Assembly: GCA_020736575.1 (NCBI GenBank)
Contig: JAGPYM010000015.1
Location: forward strand, 956,635-1,020,634
Origin: Thelonectria olida
Lineage: Eukaryota; Ascomycota; Sordariomycetes; Hypocreales; Nectriaceae
Direction of reading: 5' to 3'
DNA: 64,000 nt
Shown here piece by piece: positions 57,185 through 64,000 of the stretch; positions within the stretch are counted from its first letter, which is position 1; the number at the start of each line of letters is the position of its first letter. Position numbers and translations under genes: made by a program. The notes beneath the pieces are model-generated. The model ran no database searches. It was given only the letters and a program-made list of their open reading frames with translations, and was not told where the DNA came from.

Positions 57185-60100
57185 AAGAGCAGGAGGAATT
57201 TGCAGAACCTCCAAGGAGAGCTCTATGCGCAACGCAAAGACCCAACGATACATCACCACGACGACGGATGATGCTGCAAGTACGAATCAAGGGACAATGG
57301 TTTACCGCGTTGGTAGACAGCGGAGCAGAGATGAATGGAGTTGATCCACGAGTGGTCAATCATCTCAAGCTACCATGGAAGGACAAGGACATACCCTACG
57401 GGATATCTGATGTAGAAGGAAAACCATTCGAGTACGAAAATGGACAAGTTACCCGCGAGGTTGATCACCTCAAAGTGTTCATCGAAGGAAAGAATCAAGG
57501 AGTTGACCTCGACATCATACCTCTCCAAGGATACGACCTACTCCTAGGTTACCCATGGCTTTACCGATATGACCCCCTTATCAGTTGGCGTACTGGCCAG
57601 GTGCAAGCTTTTCGAAGTGATGCAGCCAACGATACGGACAACGATTCAGACGACACGAGATCTCAAACTTCTATCGAAGAGGACGAAGAAGTACGGCGGA
57701 GCAACAACGAAGACACTCCTCAACCTACGGAGAAAGCACGACCTCCAAAAGGAACACGACACAAACACAAGAAAGGGCAAGCGCAACAAACACGACGAAC
57801 AATCGCATTCCTCAAGAAGACATTTGCACAGATGAACGAAGACCTCAAAGAACAGAAGGAATCATCTGACGACAGACTCAAGAACGTACCAGCACAGTAC
57901 AGAGTATACAAGAAACTGTTTGCCGAAGAACTGGAAACAGGACTACCAGAGCATTCTCAATGGGATCACGAGATTTGGCTCAAAGACGGAACATCGACCA
58001 CGTTCCACCCCATCTACAACCTCAACGAAGCACAGCTGCACGAGCTCAAGAACTACCTCGAAGAAATGTTAAGGAAAGGATATATCAGGATTTCCAAGTC
58101 AGAAGCAGGCTATCCAGTCATGTTCGTTCCCAAAAAGAACGGAAAGCTCCGACTTGTTGTGGATTACCGAAGGCTCAACGACATTACCATCAAGGACAGA
58201 ACACCCTTGCCTTTGATCAACGAACTGAAGGACCGACTCCACGGGATGAAGTACTTCACCGCGTTAGATCTGAAGGGAGCCTACAACCTCATCCGCATCA
58301 AAGAAGGACACGAATGGAAAACCGCTTTCAGAACGAAATTCGGGCTATACGAATATCTTGTTATGCCTTTTGGTCTCACCAATGCACCAGCAACATTCCA
58401 ACGAATGATTAACAACGTGTTACGAGAATACCTAGACGTATTCGTGGTATGCTACCTCGACGATATCCTCATCTTCTCCAGGACGGAAGAAGAACACACG
58501 GAACACGTCCACAAGGTACTGCAAGCTCTCGAAGACGCCAAACTGCTAGTTGAACCGGAGAAAAGTCATTTCCACGCATCGGAAGTGGAATTTCTGGGAC
58601 ACATTATCTCCCACAACGAGATACGAATGGACCCAAAGAAACTTTCAGCAGTCAAAGACTGGAAGAAACCAGAGTCAGTCAAGGAAGTACAAGCCTTCCT
58701 AGGATTCGCAAACTACTACCGCAAGTTCCTCAAAGATTTTGGGAAACTAGCCGCACCCCTCACTGAGTTAACAAAGAAGGACCGACCATTCATCTGGAAA
58801 CCCAACATCCAGGAAGCCTTCGACAAAATCAAGGATCTCATCCTTAGCGAACCAGTACTCAAGATGTTTGACCCTACACGACCTATCGAACTAGAAACGG
58901 ACTCCTCAGACTTCGCCCTAGGAGCCCAGATCGGACAACGCGACGACGATGGAAAGTTGCACCCAATTGCATTCTACTCCCACAAGTTGCACGGAGCAGA
59001 ACTCAACTACCCCATCTACGACAAAGAATTTCTCGCGATAGTCCAAGCTTTCAAGGAGTTTCGACAATATCTACTAGGAAGCCACCACCAGGTCACGGTC
59101 TACACAGACCACAAGAACATCTCCCACTTCGCTACCACGCAACAACTCAGCGGACGACAACTCAGATACGCCGAATACCTATCAGAATTTGACTACATCA
59201 TCAAGCACAAGAAAGGATCGGAGAATGGCAGAGCCGACGCCATCAGCCGACGACCTGACTTCGACACAGGCAAGGTCAAGACGAAAGAACAACTACTGGC
59301 TTTCACGCCCGAAGGACACCTCAAACAAAAATACATCGCAGCCACCACCGCTCAACGCATCCCTGAATGTTTGACAGAACAATGGAAGGAAAGCATCCGA
59401 CAATCAATCACCAGAGACGAGCTCAGACAACTCATCATCGGACGAGCAGACTGGGTCAACTCGGTGTTAGGAATGATCACCTATCAAGGAACAATCTACC
59501 TACCCCGGAAAATACGAAACGAATTCATCGAACACTGTCATCAAACCATCAAGCACCACAAGAAATGGGACGACCTACAATTCTGGAACTTCTTCAACGA
59601 GAATTTCTGGTGGGAAGGAGCTGGACCAAACAACTACCTCCACTGCGATCAGTGCCTGAAGAACGAAGGCCTCACCCCGAGGATGATAGGAAGAACCCCT
59701 GTCAGCAACACCCTCGCAGCAACACACACAGTGGAACAGGGAAATCCACTACTCAAACAAATCCTGGAATACAACGAACAGTTACCGAGCGACGAAAAAA
59801 CAGATAAACAACAAGTACCGGAACACCTACGAGAGGACCTCGTACGGGAAATCCATGAACACCCGCTCCACGGACACCAAGGAATCAACAAAACCCTCGA
59901 ACGAGTCAAGACGACATTTTCATTTCCTAGAGTCAAAGAAACAGTCAAGAAAATCATCAAACAGTGCCTCATCTGCGGTAAGACGAAGGCAAGACGACAC
60001 AAGCCATACGGAGAACTACAACCCATACCGGTCGCGGAACGACCATGGGACTCAATCACTATGGACTTCATTACGAAATTACCCCTATCGTTAGACCCTG

Positions 60101-61131
60101 CTACGAGCACGGCCTACGACAGCATTCTAGTCATTGTCGACAGACTCACAAAATTTTCTTATTTCATTCCATATCAAGAAGCAACCGACGCAGAAGAATT
60201 TTCCTACATCTTTTTACGAAATATTGTCAGCACACACGGACTACCTAATACGATCATCTCGGATAGAGGACCACCCTTTTTCTCGAACTTTTGGCAATGC
60301 CTCATGGCAAGGATCGGACTGAACCACAAGTTGACCACCGCTTGGAGACCGCAAGTCGATGGACAGACCGAACGAATGAATCAAGTCTTGGAGACCTACC
60401 TTCGTTGCTACATCAACCATATCCAGAACGATTGGGTTGAGAAGTTGCCAACGGCACAACTGGCATACAACACAGCAACCAACGAAAGTACCAAGATCAC
60501 ACCGAGCTACGCGAACTTTGGATTCACCCCCGACGCCTACAGAGATTCAAGGAACGGACCACTTGCACCGGCAGCTATCCTTGCGTCAGATCAACTCAAG
60601 AACTTGCATGAAGAAATGCGCACAGAACTTTCTTTTGTTCAGAAAATGCACAAAAAATACTACGACCAGAAAAGGTTGAAGGGACCAACCTTCTCGGAGG
60701 GAGACATGGTGCTCCTCGCCACAAGAAACATCAACACGAAAAGACCAAACAAAAAACTCGACTACAAATACATTGGACCCTACAAAATTTTGGAAAAAAT
60801 CTCGGAAAACAACTACAAACTGGACTTACCACCGAAGGTCAAGCTCCATCCAATCTTTCACATTTCCTTACTCGAGTCAACAGAAGGGACAATCATGGTC
60901 AGAACGAACGACGACACAGAAACCGAAGTCGAAGACCTTGACGAGTACGAAGCAGAACGAATCCTCGACATCACGAAGGAAGACGGACAAATCAAGTACC
61001 TCGTCAAATGGAAAGGCTACGACCAAAAGGAAAATACATGGGAACCACCGGAACATCTCAACCATGCGCAGCGCCTGCTGAAGAACTTTCACCAGCAACG
61101 CCAGGATCAAGCAAAGGACCAAGCCCGTTAA
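57148..61131 (+). CDS. pol: Pol polyprotein (protease, RT, RNase H, integrase, chromodomain), -1 frame
   Basis: Translated as a Gag-Pol fusion of about 2,220 aa, with 1,327 aa from Pol after the shift at 57148. Protease: ALVDSGAEMNG with the catalytic Asp at 57316. Reverse transcriptase: VMPFGLTNAPATFQRMIN and CYLDDILIFSR (DD at 58459-58464). RNase H: ELETDSSDFALGAQIG and NYPIYDKEFLAIVQAFKEF. Integrase: an HHCC zinc site (HPLHGHQGINKTL...CLICGKTKA), then MDFITKLP (Asp 60064), IISDRGPPFFSNFW (Asp 60262) and QTERMNQVL (Glu 60370), an exact D-x35-E. The C-terminal chromodomain (AERILDITKEDGQIKYLVKW, KGYDQKENTWEP) would bind methylated histone tails and steer insertion. An ATG at 56761 opens the same frame inside gag, but lacks Pol homology before 57,200. 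All catalytic residues are intact. Confidence 0.93.
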   Translation, partial: RQTPPVTEPQDRQEQEEFAEPPRRALCATQRPNDTSPRRRMMLQVRIKGQWFTALVDSGAEMNGVDPRVVNHLKLPWKDKDIPYGISDVEGKPFEYENGQVTREVDHLKVFIEGKNQGVDLDIIPLQGYDLLLGYPWLYRYDPLISWRTGQVQAFRSDAANDTDNDSDDTRSQTSIEEDEEVRRSNNEDTPQPTEKARPPKGTRHKHKKGQAQQTRRTIAFLKKTFAQMNEDLKEQKESSDDRLKNVPAQYRVYKKLFAEELETGLPEHSQWDHEIWLKDGTSTTFHPIYNLNEAQLHELKNYLEEMLRKGYIRISKSEAGYPVMFVPKKNGKLRLVVDYRRLNDITIKDRTPLPLINELKDRLHGMKYFTALDLKGAYNLIRIKEGHEWKTAFRTKFGLYEYLVMPFGLTNAPATFQRMINNVLREYLDVFVVCYLDDILIFSRTEEEHTEHVHKVLQALEDAKLLVEPEKSHFHASEVEFLGHIISHNEIRMDPKKLSAVKDWKKPESVKEVQAFLGFANYYRKFLKDFGKLAAPLTELTKKDRPFIWKPNIQEAFDKIKDLILSEPVLKMFDPTRPIELETDSSDFALGAQIGQRDDDGKLHPIAFYSHKLHGAELNYPIYDKEFLAIVQAFKEFRQYLLGSHHQVTVYTDHKNISHFATTQQLSGRQLRYAEYLSEFDYIIKHKKGSENGRADAISRRPDFDTGKVKTKEQLLAFTPEGHLKQKYIAATTAQRIPECLTEQWKESIRQSITRDELRQLIIGRADWVNSVLGMITYQGTIYLPRKIRNEFIEHCHQTIKHHKKWDDLQFWNFFNENFWWEGAGPNNYLHCDQCLKNEGLTPRMIGRTPVSNTLAATHTVEQGNPLLKQILEYNEQLPSDEKTDKQQVPEHLREDLVREIHEHPLHGHQGINKTLERVKTTFSFPRVKETVKKIIKQCLICGKTKARRHKPYGELQPIPVAERPWDSITMDFITKLPLSLDPATSTAYDSILVIVDRLTKFSYFIPYQEATDAEEFSYIFLRNIVSTHGLPNTIISDRGPPFFSNFWQCLMARIGLNHKLTTAWRPQVDGQTERMNQVLETYLRCYINHIQNDWVEKLPTAQLAYNTATNESTKITPSYANFGFTPDAYRDSRNGPLAPAAILASDQLKNLHEEMRTELSFVQKMHKKYYDQKRLKGPTFSEGDMVLLATRNINTKRPNKKLDYKYIGPYKILEKISENNYKLDLPPKVKLHPIFHISLLESTEGTIMVRTNDDTETEVEDLDEYEAERILDITKEDGQIKYLVKWKGYDQKENTWEPPEHLNHAQRLLKNFHQQRQDQAKDQAR

Positions 61132-61734
61132 AGTCCTCCCCGAGACCTAGAGAAGACCAGTCCACCTCGTTGGGAACGCCTAACGACCGAAGGTCGCCCA
61201 CCACCCAGTTCTCGTGAGACTCTAACGCCGGGAGAATGCCCTCCTCCTTGTCCAACTCTTGCATCCCCCGCTCAAACAACTCGGAACCCTTCTCCTTCAC
61301 CCTCTTCTTGATCTTGCGGATACGAGCCAAACGACTCACGGCCTGGGCCAAAGACGATTGCAGCTCCGCAAGCTGAGTATGAAGGACTAAAATCTTGTCC
61401 CCAGCCTCTTCCTCTTCCAACTCCAGTTTTTTCTGCTGCTCAACGAGTCTGTTCACTGCACAGGAGAGTTAGCAGGGAAAACAACAAAAACACCAGGAAA
61501 AAACACACAAGAAGAAGCCACGTTGACACCATCGCATGTTCGACCCCGCCGAACACACTGCTTGCACTTGTCCGTTCGACCCGTGTCGTCCATCTCGCAC
61601 ACCAATTGGGGTTTGTGCTTGAAGCAATAAGTGCAAGGCATGTCGGCTGGACGAGAATTCTGCTCAAGAAAACGAACCAAAGAATCACGTTCGGATGTCT
61701 TTTTCGCTTTGGATTTGGTCACGCGGCCTGACAT
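61058..61734 (-). CDS. Antisense accessory gene of the young chromovirus: Cys-cluster and coiled-coil protein
   Basis: Two exons on the minus strand, 61734..61530 and 61455..61058, encode 200 aa; the intron (61456-61529, 74 nt) has GTGTCA and GTGCAG ends and keeps phase. The N-terminus is basic (MSGRVTKSKAKKTSERDS). Residues 35-70 hold six Cys, spaced Cx2Cx8Cx10Cx2Cx6C (PCTYCFKH, VCEMDD, KCKQCVRRGRTC), recalling a Zn2Cys6-like zinc cluster. Exon 2 is a long coiled coil (NRLVEQQKKLELEEEEAGDK, LAQAVSRLARIRKIKKRVKE). The 3' end overlaps the pol end by 74 bp in antisense. Comparable antisense Cys/coiled-coil genes occur in other fungal gypsy elements as uncharacterised proteins (from memory, not searched). 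A DNA-binding or regulatory role is a guess. Promoter activity would come from the 3' LTR side. Confidence 0.7.
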
Positions 61735-61839
61735 TGTGTCAGCATGACGGCACAAGGAAAAGGAAAAATGGAGGTTTAAGTTGACTAACCACTGGCGATT
61801 ATGCGAGGTCACGAATATGGCCTTGAGGACAAGACCAAC

Positions 61840-61849
61840 GGAGGGGAGA
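61840..61849 (+). other. Young element polypurine tract
   Basis: GGAGGGGAGA ends five bases before the 3' LTR and would prime plus-strand synthesis. Confidence 0.7.
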
Positions 61850-61854
61850 CATCG

Positions 61855-62242
61855 TGTCACGGTCCGTAACGAACACCCCATCACGTGCCAGAAATCAGCC
61901 CCAACTTGCCCCACTTTTACCACCCAATCATCGGAGGATCACCTTCCAGAGCGTGATCCAAACAACTGGATCACCCTCTCAATCGTGATCCAAGGGAAGG
62001 CTCACGATCTCAACCGTGATCCAAGGAAAACACCCTTAGTATATAAACACATTCATTTAGCACACTAGATAGATACAGCTACTTCAGCTTTCAATACAAC
62101 TTGGTTACACTCATCTACTTTGAGCACATTACCAGACGTAACAACCCACTACATTGCTCAGACCTTAACGCCCTGATCTCTCTGCCAACATAAACCTAGA
62201 ACCCTCTAGTCTTATCCGTTGGGAATTGACCAGATCGTTACA
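61855..62242 (+). repeat. Young element 3' LTR
   Basis: 388 bp, read as identical to 54019-54406, including the heptamer cluster and TATA box (62040-62046). Identity means little time since insertion, as both LTRs are copied from one template. Confidence 0.95.
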
Positions 62243-62247
62243 CTAAA
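62243..62247 (+). repeat. Target-site duplication CTAAA, right copy
   Basis: It matches 54014-54018 exactly and adjoins the terminal CA of the 3' LTR. Confidence 0.9.
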
Positions 62248-64000
62248 TAAGAAAAGCTAAAACTTAATTATATTTAATATACTAATTAGCCTTTTATATA
62301 TATATATATTACCTTAAGGAGCTACTAATTTAATAGTATAGTTTATTTAAATTATTATTTAAATTCTATTTAATCTTATCCTACATATTTATTAACCCTT
62401 TTTTAATAATATTATAATTAAAAGACTTATAATTAAATATAAAAGGAATAAGGTTATGTCTAGTGTTTATTAATTTATCCTTAAGTATTTAATTAATATT
62501 AATAAAATGCTTTTTAATATTAAATTATCTAGATATACCATTTTAAAAATAAAGTCTAAGTTTTATTAAATAATAACTATTATTATTAGTTATATTTATA
62601 GAACTTTAAGCAGAAAACTAAAGTAAGGAAAAATTATTAAAATTATAAAATAGATTTTAATACACTTACTTAAAGAATTTAAAGCCTTTTTTAATATAAT
62701 GACCTATTACTAATAATAGATTAAAGACTTTATTATAATAGTAAAGCCTCTATTTAATCTTTTAAAAAAAAATGCCTAATAGTTATAAGAGGGACCTTAG
62801 TAACTTATAATAGATATTTTAAAGCTATAACTTACTATTCTACTAGTACTTACTTCATTTAACACATCTAATACTATAGGACCTATTATTATTATAATAG
62901 ATACTAGTAATATTAAATAGAAATGCATTCTTATATAATATATTAATAGAGATTATTATTTAATTAGATATAAATTTAGTTTTTAAAATAATATTAAATA
63001 AAATTATAACTTTATAAAGTAAGAATGTTAAGCAGTTTTATTTAATTTTTAATAGCTATATAAAATTATTTATAATACCCAGTTTATTTTTAAAATAGAC
63101 TTATAAGTACTTATTTATTAATTAAAAGGGAAAGTAAATAATATTTCTAATACTTTAATTATTTATTAGCTTAGTTATATTATACTATTTAACTTTAAAG
63201 TTTATTATATTTTAGGAAAAAAGAATATTATAGCAAACGCCCTTTTAAAAAAAGAGGTTACTAGTTAATCCAATCGATTTAATTAAAATGCTAAAAGTAA
63301 TATTAATAACTTTATTAACTTTTAATTAAATCTAACTATTATTAGAGATTCTCCTTTTAAGGAAGACTACCTTTTACTAGAATTTTCTAAATATTTCTAT
63401 TAAATTACTTAATATCTTATTACTTTTTAAAAACTAACTAATATAAATAGAAAGGAATATACCTAATTTAAAAGAAAGGCATTTAAATTCTTTATATATA
63501 ATTAGAAACTTTAAAAAAAGCTTATAAGCTTATTTATAAAACTATAATTAGTTATTAATAACTTTAAGACTAAAAAGATATTAGTTTATTAAGTTTATAT
63601 TAATAATAAATATAAGGGGAAAGAGGTTACTTATAACTTACTTATTTAGTATTATTATTAGGCAGGTATATAGTCTAATATTTAGAAAGTAGTATTAGCT
63701 TATAAAGTCTACTAAATCTTTACCTTTTAAAAATCATTTAAATTAGCACTCTATATTTTACCTATATATCCTATAATAAGAATTTACTTAAATACTTAAT
63801 ACTTACTACCTAATTAGAATAAGAGATATCTATTTAAAGTATAAGACAATTTAACTAGTTATATTAAAGCTAGAGCTATAATAACTCTTATAATAGCTAA
63901 TATAAAGAGTTTTATTCTATTTATTATTTATTAATATAGTATTATTCTTTTAGTAATTTTTAATAATAAAAAGGAAAATATAATTAAAATTATTTAAATA
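62248..64000. repeat. AT-rich RIP-mutated block (right part, element B continued)
   Basis: The same TA-rich, stop-filled composition as the left block. Reading continues element B reverse transcriptase immediately after the insertion (NKKS, stop, NLIIFNILISL). Downstream sequence to the window end is too damaged to assign, and no LTR end is seen. Confidence 0.8.

Larger units (their letters stand above)
54019..62242 (+). mobile_element. Intact young Ty3/gypsy chromovirus-type LTR retrotransposon
   Basis: The element is 8,224 bp with two 388-bp LTRs (TG...CA) that I read as identical, and a perfect CTAAA duplication. It encodes Gag, a -1 frame Pol with protease, reverse transcriptase, RNase H, integrase and a C-terminal chromodomain, and an antisense spliced gene near the 3' end. 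The chromodomain after integrase places it among chromoviruses (Metaviridae), which target heterochromatin. Its GC content is far above the flanks and it shows no RIP-like damage, so insertion was recent. It sits inside the reverse transcriptase of element B. Confidence 0.95.
51501..64000 (+). mobile_element. RIP-degraded Ty3/gypsy retrotransposon, element B, interrupted by the young element
   Basis: Relics on both sides of the young insertion form one element. At 51542-51583 the translation YYYYNYNKHISRNC is a CCHC knuckle in which the first two Cys have become Tyr. At about 53,830-54,018 it reads LINSAIYYNRYTLYNAL, GAKEFSKDFRIYKILSLF, NFFSRYN, stop, ILL, the gypsy RT region LINxATxxNxxTxRDA...DFFSGYDQ-LD. 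With one CTAAA copy removed, the frame continues at 62,248 with NKKS, stop, NLIIFNILISL. The left end is not certain and the right end lies beyond the window. Confidence 0.75.

Noticed and set aside
1..64000. CRISPR arrays, bacterial-type operons, tRNA or rRNA genes
   Set aside because: No regularly spaced repeats, no cloverleaf or rRNA-like segments were recognised, and gene structure is clearly eukaryotic.

Overview
The window is nuclear DNA of a filamentous ascomycete, most likely a Sordariomycete and perhaps Hypocreales. The evidence is short GT-AG introns of about 46-75 nt, PTH11/rhodopsin-like, HET, NLR-like and BIM1-like gene families, and a large AT-rich block whose mutations match repeat-induced point mutation (RIP). 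The species cannot be named from the sequence.

Bases 1 to about 40,300 are ordinary gene-bearing DNA. In order they hold: a SYLF/Ysc84-type protein (-), a small coiled-coil protein (+), a HET-domain protein (+), a full-length MDR-type ABC-B transporter in seven exons (+), a DUF7704-like membrane protein (-), an MNN1-type mannosyltransferase (+), a Rieske protein (+), a GMC oxidoreductase (+), a small secreted protein (+), a secreted RNase T2 (-), a GPI-anchored BIM1-like protein (-), an HD-domain nucleotidase (-), a secreted Cys-containing orphan (+), a rhodopsin/PTH11-like 7TM protein (-), an alpha/beta-hydrolase (+), a serine carboxypeptidase (-), a broken SET-domain fragment (+), a DUF7708/NB-ARC/TPR NLR-like protein (-) and a divergent single-pass membrane protein (+). 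Exon joins were chosen so that splice consensus, reading phase and family conservation all agree. No biosynthetic cluster or operon-like logic is evident. Secreted and cell-surface proteins and non-self-recognition families (HET, NLR) are common here.

At about 40,310 composition changes abruptly to an AT-rich block running to the window end. It contains a gypsy element (40,649-48,372) with two 216-bp LTRs and a polypurine tract; its reverse transcriptase YLDD reads YLNN and integrase aspartates read asparagine. A second ruined gypsy element follows and continues past base 64,000. A young, structurally intact Ty3/gypsy chromovirus (54,019-62,242, 8,224 bp) is inserted inside the reverse transcriptase domain of that second element. 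Its two 388-bp LTRs appear identical and it is flanked by a CTAAA duplication.

The young element is the most interesting part. Gag (898 aa) carries a CCHC knuckle and four copies of a Cx4Cx2[C/H] motif. Pol lies in the -1 frame behind a canonical A AAA AAC slippery heptamer, a 7-nt spacer and a predicted stem-loop. The sequence after the 5' LTR can pair with the predicted transcript 5' end, which suggests self-priming. A spliced antisense gene with a Cys cluster and a coiled coil lies between pol and the 3' LTR, and the LTR carries five GTGATCC/GGATCAC heptamers.
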